From Halieaceae bacterium UBA4438 (GTDB lineage: Bacteria > Pseudomonadota > Gammaproteobacteria > Pseudomonadales > Halieaceae): a stretch of DNA of 52,768 nucleotides. Location of the stretch: the NCBI GenBank assembly GCA_002390485.1, contig DGPO01000059.1:748-53515 (forward strand), in the 5' to 3' direction. The first letter of the stretch is position 1; each line of letters starts with the position of its first letter. Below are positions 19,620 to 28,552 of the stretch, one piece after another. The translations under genes were made by a program, and so were the position numbers. The notes beneath the pieces are model-generated. The model worked only from the letters and a program-made list of their open reading frames with translations, made no database searches and had not been told where the DNA came from.

Positions 19620-20447
19620 ATCAGCACACTTTTTTCGAAGCCTCGACTCCTGACTATTCGACTGCTTATTGCAGTGGCGTTGGGTTGGGTGTTGGTGGCG
19701 TTTATGCGCGAGTCACCATTAACGGGACACGTTGAGGGGGTCGGCGCAGACATCAGTGAGGCCTCATTTGTTGTCATTGATGTTCCAAAGCGTTTGTTTG
19801 GAACGGTGGCGGCGTACCTCGAAAGTCGCGCAACGATGCGTCGAAAAATTGTGGAACTTCAGGATCGGAACTTGATCTTGAGTGCGCGCGCTCAACGTAT
19901 GGAAGCGCTGATGGCAGAAAACATGCGCTATAAGGCGCTTCTCAATTCTGCTGTCGCCGAGGACACGACGATGACCGTGGCGAGAATCGTGGCTGTGTCT
20001 CCCGACGTCAATCGACACCTCTTAACGCTGAATCGTGGGGACGCTGATGGCGTTATGATTGGGGACCCTGTCCTCAACGCTGATGGTGTCATGGGTCAAG
20101 TGACGCAGGTGGGGCGATCGGCGAGTCGAGCGCTTTTGGTGACCGACGTTCAACATGGACTTCCGGTGCTTAATAATCGGACAGGGCAGCGTGCGATTGC
20201 TGAGGGTGTTGGGAGACTTGATCGGCTTGTTATTCGCAACTTGGCCAGTACTTCCGATGTGATATCCAGTGACCTTTGGGTCACTTCCGGGCTGGGTGAG
20301 CGCTTCCCCGCGGGTTACCCGGTGGGCACTACCGTTGAAACCGCCACATCTGCTGATGCGGCTTATTTGTCAGTGTCTCTGGCGCCAACCGCGGCCTTGG
20401 ACGTGGAGAGTCATGTGTTGATTCTCACGTCCGCCGATGCGTCCTGA
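19620..20447 (+). CDS. mreC: Rod-shape protein MreC (apparent ATC start)
   Basis: MreC is a single-pass periplasmic scaffold of the elongation complex. It has a membrane helix at LTIRLLIAVALGWVLVAF, a coiled coil (ATMRRKIVELQDRNLILSA) and the two-barrel beta domain (VNRHLLTLNRGDADGV, GDPVLNADGVMGQV). The first in-frame standard codon is GTG 19674, which would cut the membrane helix in half. The family-like N-terminus begins 18 codons earlier at ATC 19620, with GAGGAA at 19608-19613 and a 6-nt spacer. No in-frame ATG or GTG lies between that point and mreB; CTG 19590 is another candidate. The product would be 275 residues from ATC. Confidence 0.9.
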   Translation: MSTLFSKPRLLTIRLLIAVALGWVLVAFMRESPLTGHVEGVGADISEASFVVIDVPKRLFGTVAAYLESRATMRRKIVELQDRNLILSARAQRMEALMAENMRYKALLNSAVAEDTTMTVARIVAVSPDVNRHLLTLNRGDADGVMIGDPVLNADGVMGQVTQVGRSASRALLVTDVQHGLPVLNNRTGQRAIAEGVGRLDRLVIRNLASTSDVISSDLWVTSGLGERFPAGYPVGTTVETATSADAAYLSVSLAPTAALDVESHVLILTSADAS

Positions 20448-20462
20448 GGGGCGACGATTGCG

Positions 20463-20951
20463 ATGAGGGATCAAAGCAATATTTGGCCGTCATTGTTGGC
20501 GTCGATCGTGATCGCTACGCTTTTTTTTCAAGCCGCAAACTCGGTGGAATTACGCGTTTTTACGCCGCGTTTATTAGAGCTTTGTGTGTGCTACTGGATT
20601 TTGTCATCACCGGCCACCGTGGGTGTTTTTTTCGCCTTTACTGTGGGGTTGTTGATCAGTCTGGTTGAGGGGTCTTTCCTTGGGAGTGCATCGATTGGAC
20701 TCTCGATTGCCGGCTTTGTGCTGCTTAACAATATTTTTACCATCCGACAACTTGATTGGGTTTCACAAACAACCGTTATTTTTCTACTGCTTGGTATTTC
20801 CTTGGCCCTTCATAGACTGATTTTGTCCAGTTTAGGTGTCCCCTCCGAGGGTCTTAATTATCTAATTTCGGTCTTCGTATCGTCGGCGCTCTGGCGACCG
20901 TTTAATGCGATGATGGATGCAGCACGGTTTCGTTTGAGTCAGTTGTTGTGA
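20463..20951 (+). CDS. mreD: Rod-shape membrane protein MreD
   Basis: The 162-residue product is almost entirely hydrophobic, with about five membrane segments, and ends in a short basic tail. It has the MreD features of an N-terminal SLLASIVIATL helix and LLNNIFTIRQLDW in the middle. MreD works with MreC in the elongation complex. It starts 15 nt after mreC, and its stop overlaps the maf start as GTGA. Confidence 0.93.
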   Translation: MRDQSNIWPSLLASIVIATLFFQAANSVELRVFTPRLLELCVCYWILSSPATVGVFFAFTVGLLISLVEGSFLGSASIGLSIAGFVLLNNIFTIRQLDWVSQTTVIFLLLGISLALHRLILSSLGVPSEGLNYLISVFVSSALWRPFNAMMDAARFRLSQLL

Positions 20952-21526
20952 GTTTAGTTCTGGCCAGCGCGAGTCCGAGGCGGCGCGAGTTGCTCTCCTT
21001 ATTAACCGCTGACTTTGTTTGTCGTCCCGCGGATATTGACGAGTCGAGTGGGTTCGACGAGCCGCCTGAGGACTACGTGAGGCGCATGGCTCGAGAAAAG
21101 GCGCGGCGCGTTTGGAGGCCCGGTCAAACGGTTCTTGGCGCTGACACCTCTGTCGTGCTGGAAAACCAGATTTTGCACAAACCAACGTCTTATGACGACG
21201 CTCGGGGAATGTTAGAGACATTAAGTGGTCAAACACACGAGGTCATGACATCGGTCGTACTGATGTGTGACGCATTGGTGAAAACACAAATGGTTAAAAC
21301 GAGCGTCCAGTTTGGTGAGCTTGAGCCGACTATCATCGATTATTATTTGAGCACGGACGAGCCTTGGGACAAAGCAGGTGCGTATGGGATTCAGGGTTTT
21401 GCAGGTTGTTTTGTGACGCGACTGGACGGCAGCTACAGCGGTGTTGTGGGGCTTCCTTTGCGCGAGACAGGTGCTCTATTAAGGGTGGTAGGGCTGGGTC
21501 ATGGCGCTCACGGATCCCATGTTTGA
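20948..21526 (+). CDS. maf: Maf-family nucleoside triphosphate pyrophosphatase
   Basis: Maf proteins hydrolyse dTTP, UTP and modified nucleotides to monophosphates. The 192-residue product begins with the signature LASASPRRRELL and retains VLGADTSV (catalytic Asp region), KPTSYDDA, and the C-terminal GAYGIQGFAG. The position after mreD matches YhdE of E. coli, the dTTP/UTP-specific type. It starts at GTG 20948 within the mreD stop and overlaps yhdP by 26 nt. Confidence 0.95.
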   Translation: MSLVLASASPRRRELLSLLTADFVCRPADIDESSGFDEPPEDYVRRMAREKARRVWRPGQTVLGADTSVVLENQILHKPTSYDDARGMLETLSGQTHEVMTSVVLMCDALVKTQMVKTSVQFGELEPTIIDYYLSTDEPWDKAGAYGIQGFAGCFVTRLDGSYSGVVGLPLRETGALLRVVGLGHGAHGSHV

Positions 21527-24500
21527 GAGGATCTATGGATTCGTCGGGGGCGTCCTTTGGCGGGCTGTTCTTTGGACGCTTATTCTTACAGCGGTTGCGG
21601 TCAGTTTACTGACGGCGGTTCTTCCACTTCTCCCTTCGGTCAATACGTCACTCGCTGCGGAGATCCAAGCTAGAACTGGTTTTGAGGCTGAGATACTAGA
21701 GATCGGCGGCGAGATGGAAGGATTTCGCCCTCGACTGACGCTAGCCGGTGTCAGTATTGCTGACAGCGAAAAAGGGCAAGAGGTCATATTTCAAGCCGGA
21801 CGTTTGCAAGTCACGCTAAACCCATGGCGCTCTTTATTGCAGCGGCAGTGGATTCTTTCAGAGGTGCGTGCGAGCGACGTTTTTATCCCCGCTCGATTAG
21901 ATAATACGACCAGCGGTATTGTTGTCCCCATTGACCCGAGTGTGTTTGCCACCGAAATCGAGCGGTTGGCGCTTAACAACATGAGAGTGTCACTGCTACG
22001 TGAGTATTCTGAGGCTGAAGCGGCACTCGATCTTGTCGTTGAGGTGGACTTACGACGCTCGGGAAGCACCCGGGAAATTCAACTGCGCGCGCGTGGTGAC
22101 GGTGGATTGTCACTGAGCATGACCGGCATCGGGGTCGGCAATCCGCTTGATTTGAGTCAATTTTCCGGAGAACTCAACGGACGGCTCGTGGCCAAGGATG
22201 TGGGGCCAGTCAGTGCGTTTTTAGGCCTGGATGTTGCGGGGAGCAGCGACCTCTTTTTTTGGACTGAAGCTCAAGGAGGCGAGGCTCAAACGACATTTAA
22301 AGCATCGGGTGAGGCGCTGGCATCGACAGCCAAGCCAGAGTCAAATCCCGTGGCATTCTCGCTAGAGGGTCTTGTCACCTCGAGTCCTCAGGCACATTGG
22401 CTCAATATTGTTCAAAGCTCGATTGAGCTCAATGCAACTCGACTTGAATTCTCAGACCTTCATTTAGGACTGAGAAACAACGAATGGGAAGTGGTCGTTA
22501 ACGATGTGGATTTGGCGACCACTGCAGCGTTAGCAATCGACTCAGGATTGGTGCCCGAAAAGTTCATTTCGCCGCTAGAAAACGCCGAGCCAACGGGGCG
22601 TTTAGGCGCGCTTAGTGTTATCGGGTCATTCGACAAGGCGTCGGATCTTCGCGTGTCTGCGACTTTTGAGAATATTCAAGCGCGAGCACATGGTGCGGTA
22701 CCGGGCGTCCAAGGGCTAACGGGCACCCTCGCACTCAATAGTGGTATCGGCCGCCTTGAGATTGACAGCGACGATTTCACTCTTACGATCCCCAGGCAGT
22801 TCACGTCACCGCTCCAACTGGGACGCGTCACAGGTTTGGCTGACTTTGTGCTAACAAGCAATGCGTTAAGTATTACCTCGGGCCGCGTAGTGGCAGATGC
22901 TGATGATTTTAAGGCGTCGGCTTTGATCACGGGATACGTGCCGATCGCATCAACGACGGACGAGGGCGCCCGACTCAATGTCGTACTCGGCTCGGATGCG
23001 GCGTCGACACAGCGTGTGCTTGAGTTTACGCCCAAGACGATCGATAAGGACGCCTATCAATGGATGCAATCGTCCTTGGGTACGGGCGAGGCTAGGCGTG
23101 TTGGCTTTGTACTGCGCGGCGGAATCAGGAAGCGTGACGCGCCGCTTCGATCAATTCAGATGTCGGCTGAGGCAGATTTGGATGCTGTCATCATGCGCCC
23201 CGAGTTGCCGCTGGCGGAGCGCGTACTGGGCCATGTGAGTATTGATAACGCGTTGGTGACGTTCGACATCGATTCGGCAACGGTCGGTTCGCTGGCTGTT
23301 TCGAGTGGTCTTGTGCAGGTTGGTAAGGTTTTAGAGACGCGTCTGTTAACGGCCCATGCCACTATCGAGGGTGATTTGCCTAAGGCGGTGAATCACGTGG
23401 CAGCGCTTCCCTACCTTCCGACCCGAGTAAGTCAGGTGTTATCAGACTTAACCACATCGGGCGGTGTGATGGGCCACTTAGCGCTTTCCGTACCGATCAA
23501 GGGGGCACGACGTATTCCCGATGTGTCGACGAGGGTGTTGATTCGTGATGCCTCGCTCAGTTTCGCAGGTCTGCCGATTGAACTTAACCAACTTGCGGGG
23601 GACTTTGTCTATGAGTACCCGACGGGCATTACCGAAGGCGCTATTGACGGGTTTTTTCTAGGCCGTCCACTGACCCTTGACCTTAATGCGGAGAACGACA
23701 ATTTAGGTTCCAGGCAAACCAATTTGTCTATGAAAACGCAGGTGTTACTCGGGGCCGCTGAGATTAGCAGCCTAGTGGGGCGAAGCGTTCCGGACGAGCT
23801 GCTGCTTGGAGAGACCGCTGTCGATATTGCTTTTCAAGCGGGTGACGGTGTTGCGGTACAGATTACGTCTGATCTTGAGGGGCTCGCGGTCGGATTACCC
23901 GAACCCTTCGCCAAAGTGGCCCAAGACCCATCCTCGATGAATATTGATCTTGCTATATCGGAGTCATTGAGCGCCACGATCAATTATGCAGATATTCTGG
24001 CGGCGAAAGTGTCTCGTGATACCACGCAAGCCTGGCGTGCCGCGGTGAGCATAGGGTCGGACCATGAACCTTGGCTTACTCCAGATACTGCTGCGGGTAC
24101 TGTCGATATATCCGGTCATCTGGTTGAGATTGATGCGTTGGCATGGTCCCAGCTCGCCGGCGCGCTGTCAGGGTCTGCAGACTTTGCGGGTCCAAGTGTT
24201 GTTTGGCGAGATGTTTCTACCGACGCATTGCGTTTTGGAGATACGGCGCTTGGTGCGTTTCGGTCTTCAGGCCGGTACCAGGATCAGAACGCCTCGTTTC
24301 AGGTCGCCAGCGACTACTTTGCGGCGAACATAGACTTTGACGCACGTGAGCCACTATTCAATGTGCAATTCGATCGGTTAAACCTCAGCGCACTCCCTAA
24401 GATTGATGCGGGCCGTGGTGTGAGTGGCGAATCGGCGGTTGTGGGCGGTGCATGGCCGATGACGACGGTCAGTATCGCCTCGCTTATGCTTAACGAAAAA

Positions 24501-25340
24501 GACCTCGGGAACTTGTCATTTGATGCTCAAAGTAGCGCGCAAGAAGTGCGCCTATTTGGGTTTGAAGGCGTGGTGGACGGCGTCAACTTTGAGCCGGGTA
24601 CCGAGATCATTTGGGATCGGACCACAGCCAGCACGCGAACATCGATCGATCTAACACTCGCTGATGCGACCAATGCATTAACACTGCTGGATGCGAAGTC
24701 TGTTGTGGATTTTTCTGCGGGCACCATTAAAGGGGAGCTGGCCTGGGATGGTGCCCCCATTAATTGGGCGCCGAGCAAGCTCTCCGGAGATGTTGAGCTT
24801 CAGCTGTCATCGGGTTCGTTTTTGCCGATACCTTCGCAGGCCACCGACCCCTTACGATTTATCGGTGTGTTTAACCTGGCAGGGTTGGTTCAGCGAGCGA
24901 ATGTCAATCAACTGTTTGACCCAGGTCTGACCTTTGATCGTGCTCGCGGCGACTTTTCTCTCAACAAAGGCAAGGTTAGGGTCAACGAATTCTCTATTCG
25001 CAACGGGGGTGGCAGCCTCACCTTGGGGGGGGACTTTTCGATGCAGACCGAGGAAATTGACGCAGAACTGGTTGTGACTCTCCCCCTTGTGGACAATATC
25101 CCGTGGGTCGCAGCCTTGGCAGGAGGGCTTCCGATTGCTGCGGGGGCCTACCTCGCCAGTAAAGTGTTTGAAGATCAGATGACTCGACTGTCGAGCGGGG
25201 TTTATTCCGTGAGCGGTCCGATCAGTTCACCGGCGGTAAAATTCATGCGGGTGTTTGATGCCAGTCTCTCAACAAATAAGGCGAAGAAAACCTCGACCGA
25301 TCAGTCGGCGGAGGGCTCGTCCGAGAGCGAGCGCAGATAA
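21501..25340 (+). CDS. yhdP: YhdP, AsmA-like envelope bridge protein
   Basis: The 1279-residue product has one N-terminal membrane helix (about residues 18-42) followed by a very long beta-rich periplasmic body, the DUF3971/AsmA-like architecture. E. coli YhdP, TamB and YdbH form bridges that carry phospholipid to the outer membrane. The length matches the family. The C-terminal AsmA-like part includes FNLAGLVQRANVNQLFDPGLTFDRA (quoted in part: LFDPGLTFDRA) and ends in a charged tail. ATG 21501 or ATG 21519 could be the start; both lie within maf. The 3' end overlaps the convergent darP by 40 nt. rng and tldD, usual neighbours in E. coli, are absent. Confidence 0.93.
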   Translation: MALTDPMFERIYGFVGGVLWRAVLWTLILTAVAVSLLTAVLPLLPSVNTSLAAEIQARTGFEAEILEIGGEMEGFRPRLTLAGVSIADSEKGQEVIFQAGRLQVTLNPWRSLLQRQWILSEVRASDVFIPARLDNTTSGIVVPIDPSVFATEIERLALNNMRVSLLREYSEAEAALDLVVEVDLRRSGSTREIQLRARGDGGLSLSMTGIGVGNPLDLSQFSGELNGRLVAKDVGPVSAFLGLDVAGSSDLFFWTEAQGGEAQTTFKASGEALASTAKPESNPVAFSLEGLVTSSPQAHWLNIVQSSIELNATRLEFSDLHLGLRNNEWEVVVNDVDLATTAALAIDSGLVPEKFISPLENAEPTGRLGALSVIGSFDKASDLRVSATFENIQARAHGAVPGVQGLTGTLALNSGIGRLEIDSDDFTLTIPRQFTSPLQLGRVTGLADFVLTSNALSITSGRVVADADDFKASALITGYVPIASTTDEGARLNVVLGSDAASTQRVLEFTPKTIDKDAYQWMQSSLGTGEARRVGFVLRGGIRKRDAPLRSIQMSAEADLDAVIMRPELPLAERVLGHVSIDNALVTFDIDSATVGSLAVSSGLVQVGKVLETRLLTAHATIEGDLPKAVNHVAALPYLPTRVSQVLSDLTTSGGVMGHLALSVPIKGARRIPDVSTRVLIRDASLSFAGLPIELNQLAGDFVYEYPTGITEGAIDGFFLGRPLTLDLNAENDNLGSRQTNLSMKTQVLLGAAEISSLVGRSVPDELLLGETAVDIAFQAGDGVAVQITSDLEGLAVGLPEPFAKVAQDPSSMNIDLAISESLSATINYADILAAKVSRDTTQAWRAAVSIGSDHEPWLTPDTAAGTVDISGHLVEIDALAWSQLAGALSGSADFAGPSVVWRDVSTDALRFGDTALGAFRSSGRYQDQNASFQVASDYFAANIDFDAREPLFNVQFDRLNLSALPKIDAGRGVSGESAVVGGAWPMTTVSIASLMLNEKDLGNLSFDAQSSAQEVRLFGFEGVVDGVNFEPGTEIIWDRTTASTRTSIDLTLADATNALTLLDAKSVVDFSAGTIKGELAWDGAPINWAPSKLSGDVELQLSSGSFLPIPSQATDPLRFIGVFNLAGLVQRANVNQLFDPGLTFDRARGDFSLNKGKVRVNEFSIRNGGGSLTLGGDFSMQTEEIDAELVVTLPLVDNIPWVAALAGGLPIAAGAYLASKVFEDQMTRLSSGVYSVSGPISSPAVKFMRVFDASLSTNKAKKTSTDQSAEGSSESERR

Positions 25341-25810
25341 CGAAATAGGCTGCGTGCTGATACTGGCGGCAACTGCTTGTCGCGCTCCGCGATCGCACTG
25401 CGCGTCAGCTGGCGAATCAGTTGTCTGTCGGCATTAGGCCAGATCGAGAGCACATCGGTTAGGGCTTCATCGCCTCTGAGCAACAGCGCATCGCGTGCAC
25501 CCTCAATAACGTGTTCTCGGGCTTTCGCTTGTCGTGATGTCTCATGGAGCTCGTCGAGGGCTTGCTCAATAGCGCCTGCCTCTGTCTCGCGCATGAGTTT
25601 CCCAATGAACTGCATTTGCCGACGCTTTCCACTGTGGTGAGAAATACGTTGTGCGAGTTCAACAGCCTCAATAAGCCGCGGATGGTCGATATTGAGCTTC
25701 GCCAGCTGTGCGGCCGACAGGGATACTAATTGCTCACCGAGAACCTGAAGCGCGTGCATTTGTCGTTTTCGAGCGCTCTTACTTTCCGGTACAAACTCGT
25801 CGTCATCCAT
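25301..25810 (-). CDS. darP: DarP (YjgA), ribosome biogenesis factor
   Basis: DarP assists late assembly of the 50S subunit. The 169-residue product has the DUF615 features SKSARKRQMHALQ, GKRRQMQFIGKLMR and a C-terminal RSLFRYLRSL. It is mostly helical and charged and slightly shorter than the E. coli protein (about 183 residues). Its last 40 nt lie antisense to the end of yhdP. In many relatives pmbA/tldE lies next to this gene; here mgtE follows directly upstream (24 nt). Confidence 0.93.
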   Translation of the reverse strand: MDDDEFVPESKSARKRQMHALQVLGEQLVSLSAAQLAKLNIDHPRLIEAVELAQRISHHSGKRRQMQFIGKLMRETEAGAIEQALDELHETSRQAKAREHVIEGARDALLLRGDEALTDVLSIWPNADRQLIRQLTRSAIAERDKQLPPVSARSLFRYLRSLSDEPSAD

Positions 25811-25834
25811 TAGGTCTTCGCTTTTAGCTAGGGT

Positions 25835-27184
25835 TCAGTTATAGAAGTAGGCAGCCACGCCAAGAAAGGCGAAAAATCCCACGACATCGGTGATGGTTGT
25901 CAATACCACACCGCCGGCTAACGCTGGATCGATACGAAGTCGATCTAAAATAAGCGGCAGTGATGCGCCCGCAATACCTGCAGTAATCAGATTAATGATG
26001 ATTGCAAATGCGATGATAAGTCCAAGTGTCGTGTCGTCGAACCAATAAGCTGCAATGACTGCGATTACGAACGCCCAAATAAGCCCGTTGATGATCGAGA
26101 CGAAGATCTCGCGACGGACAAGCCAAATTTCCGTTCGATCATTGATCTGGCCCATCGCCATCGCGCGAATAAGCACCGTCAGGCTCTGTGTACCAGCAAT
26201 GCCTCCCATGGAGGCAACGATCGGCATCAATACGGCGAGCGCAACCACTTTTTCAATTGTATCTTGATAAAAGGCAATCACTGAGGCCGCCAAAATGGCC
26301 GTGGCGAGATTAATTGCTAACCAGATGGCGCGCTGAGGTGCCGTCGCAAGCACGGTGGTAAAGACGTCTCCGTCTCCGAGGCCCGCCATCACCGCTAGGC
26401 TGTGATCGGCCTGTTCGCGGATAACGTCGACGACATCATCAATTGTGATTCGTCCCAGTAGCTTGCCTTGTGGATCAACGACGGGGGCCGAGATCCAATC
26501 ATTTCGCTCAAATCGCCGCGCGACCTCGTCAGCCGAGGTCATCGCGTCTAAAGGTTCGCGCTCGGTTTTCATCATTTCTCGCACCGATACATGCGGATCG
26601 GATACGAGCAGCGTCCTCACTGGCAACAGTCCCACATACTTATAATCACGATTCACCACGATTAGGCTGTCTGTGTTTTCGGGCAGTCGCGTGTGGCGTC
26701 TTAAGTAGCGGAGCACCACGTCCATTGAAAGATCCGCGCGGATCGTGAGCGCGTCGGTACTCATAAGGCCGCCGGCCACGTCGTCCGGATAGCTAAGTGC
26801 GGTTTCAAAGCGATCTCGATCGTCATCAGTTAACGACCCCAGAATCTTGTCGGTATCCGCTTGGGGTAGTTCATGGAGTATGTCAGCAACGTCGTCGTCG
26901 TCGAGTTGCGAAATGATCTCCGCGACGGCTTCTGGTTGAAGCTCTGCTAGGAAGGTATTGCGAATATCGTCGGGTAACTCGTTGAGGACGTCAGCCTCTT
27001 GCTCATGATCCAGAAGGGTCCAGAGCTCGTCTCGAGTCGATGGTGGGGAGGAGCTGATGAGGTGTGCAATGTCGCCTGGGGATATATCGGCGAGGACCGC
27101 AGCAACATCAGAGGCTGTACCAGAGCGCAGTGCGTCTGTGACTCGAGTCACCGCAAGGCTCGCCTGTGCACTCATATCAACCAT
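25835..27184 (-). CDS. mgtE: Magnesium transporter MgtE
   Basis: The 449-residue product has the three-part MgtE layout: a helical N-domain rich in acidic residues (LDDDDVADILHELP), two CBS domains in the middle (ending GRITIDDVVDVIREQ), and five C-terminal membrane segments with the pore region (MPIVASMGGIAGTQS). MgtE is a Mg2+-gated channel whose cytoplasmic domains sense internal Mg2+. ATG 27184 or 27175 may start it. In Pseudomonas-like genomes mgtE lies in the rpoN-rapZ-ptsO region, consistent with its position here next to rapZ. Confidence 0.96.
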   Translation of the reverse strand: MVDMSAQASLAVTRVTDALRSGTASDVAAVLADISPGDIAHLISSSPPSTRDELWTLLDHEQEADVLNELPDDIRNTFLAELQPEAVAEIISQLDDDDVADILHELPQADTDKILGSLTDDDRDRFETALSYPDDVAGGLMSTDALTIRADLSMDVVLRYLRRHTRLPENTDSLIVVNRDYKYVGLLPVRTLLVSDPHVSVREMMKTEREPLDAMTSADEVARRFERNDWISAPVVDPQGKLLGRITIDDVVDVIREQADHSLAVMAGLGDGDVFTTVLATAPQRAIWLAINLATAILAASVIAFYQDTIEKVVALAVLMPIVASMGGIAGTQSLTVLIRAMAMGQINDRTEIWLVRREIFVSIINGLIWAFVIAVIAAYWFDDTTLGLIIAFAIIINLITAGIAGASLPLILDRLRIDPALAGGVVLTTITDVVGFFAFLGVAAYFYN

Positions 27185-27275
27185 GGTTCATCCCTCCACT
27201 CGCGCGCGAAGGTTATCACTGCACGCGCCACTATGCCGGCCTCGCCCATGCGAACAAATACCATCAGATACAGTG

Positions 27276-28136
27276 CTAGGACAGGGGCATGTCTCTATGA
27301 TTTACGGTCACAGCGGGGAATTGGTCCGCTAAAGCGCTACCGATTCGCTCGGTCATGTAGACCGAGCGATGCTTGCCGCCTGTGCAGCCGATTGCAATCG
27401 TGAGATACGCGCGTTGACTCTCTTTGTACAGCGGGATCCATCGACCCAGCATTGCAATGAGATCGTCGGCCACCTCGTGAGTCTCGGTATGGGTTTCGAG
27501 AAAGGCTTTTACTTCGGGCGCTTGCCCGGTAAAGGGACGCAGCTCTGGCTCCCAGTGCGGATTGGGGAGCATGCGCATGTCGAGCACAAGGTCAGCGTCT
27601 ACTGGCGCACCTTTTTTGAACCCAAAAGACTGCACCTGAATCGCCATTGTATTCGCGCCGGCTGCTCCTATGCGCGCTGTGACGACTTCCCGTTGCTGGT
27701 ACGGGGACATTTCACTAGTGTCGACTATAAGATCAGCAGCAGCGACAAGTGGCTCGAGAACAACACGTTCCAGTGCAATGGCATCCGCTAATGATCTCCC
27801 GCTGACGCTCAGTGGATGTCGGCGTCGCGTTTCGTTGAAACGTTTACCGAGTGCTTGCGCCGTCGCATCAAAAAATATGAGCTGGAGCTCGAGCCCCTCG
27901 CGCAGCGCTCGCAGGTAGTCCCGAAAATCAGTAACTCCAGCATCCTCGGTGCGTATGTCAATGCAGATCGCCAGACCTTGATGGGTTTGATGGGACTGCT
28001 TGGAGAAGTGCTCGATCAGAAAGCTCACCAGAGCGATAGGAAGATTATCGACACAGTAGTAACCAAGATCTTCGAGCTGGTTGAGTGCCGAACTTTTCCC
28101 TGAGCCTGAACTTCCACTGACGATGACTACGCGCAT
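27276..28136 (-). CDS. rapZ: RapZ, RNase adapter/nucleotide-binding protein
   Basis: RapZ in enterobacteria binds the small RNA GlmZ and directs RNase E to it, tuning amino-sugar synthesis; outside that group its role is less clear. The 286-residue product has Walker A GSSGSGKSS (8-16), a Walker B-like ICIDIRTED, and the C-terminal CTGGKHRSV that marks the RNA-binding half. It lies 56 nt after hpf. The usual neighbours ptsN (between hpf and rapZ) and ptsO/npr (after rapZ) are missing. Confidence 0.97.
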   Translation of the reverse strand: MRVVIVSGSSGSGKSSALNQLEDLGYYCVDNLPIALVSFLIEHFSKQSHQTHQGLAICIDIRTEDAGVTDFRDYLRALREGLELQLIFFDATAQALGKRFNETRRRHPLSVSGRSLADAIALERVVLEPLVAAADLIVDTSEMSPYQQREVVTARIGAAGANTMAIQVQSFGFKKGAPVDADLVLDMRMLPNPHWEPELRPFTGQAPEVKAFLETHTETHEVADDLIAMLGRWIPLYKESQRAYLTIAIGCTGGKHRSVYMTERIGSALADQFPAVTVNHRDMPLS

Positions 28137-28192
28137 GAGTTAGCGCACCGATCTGGTGGGTTGGGGATCCCTGAGTTGAGCTGCAGGGAGTA

Positions 28193-28525
28193 TCACGATT
28201 CAGAGAGCAGTGATTGCTCGAGCTCCGGCTCAGGCTTTTTATGACTGCGTTGCTTGCGCTTGTATTCAGTGACCTGTCGATCGAGTTTGTCAATGACGGA
28301 GTCAATGGCGGGGTACATTCCGGAATGCGTGTCTGAAGCGAAAAAATCAGCACCTGCAAGATGAAGATTCGCCTCCGCTTTGTGCGTGGCTCGCTCGACG
28401 ACTAAGACAAACTCAATGTGATCGATGCTGTCACAGTGACGTTCTAAACGCCTCAATTTCTTGGAGATACGCTCCCTCAGCCCGTCGGTTACGTCTACGT
28501 GATGTCCACTAATGGTTAATCGCAT
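28193..28525 (-). CDS. hpf: Ribosome hibernation promoting factor, short HPF
   Basis: HPF binds the 30S decoding centre and promotes 100S ribosome dimers in stationary phase. The 110-residue product begins MRLTISGHHVDVTDGLRERI and contains the central VVERATHKAEANLHLAG. It lacks the extra C-terminal domain of long HPF. It lies 27 nt downstream of rpoN in the standard rpoN-hpf order. Confidence 0.95.
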   Translation of the reverse strand: MRLTISGHHVDVTDGLRERISKKLRRLERHCDSIDHIEFVLVVERATHKAEANLHLAGADFFASDTHSGMYPAIDSVIDKLDRQVTEYKRKQRSHKKPEPELEQSLLSES

Positions 28526-28552
28526 GGTCTCTCTCCTGTTCTTTTTAAATGT

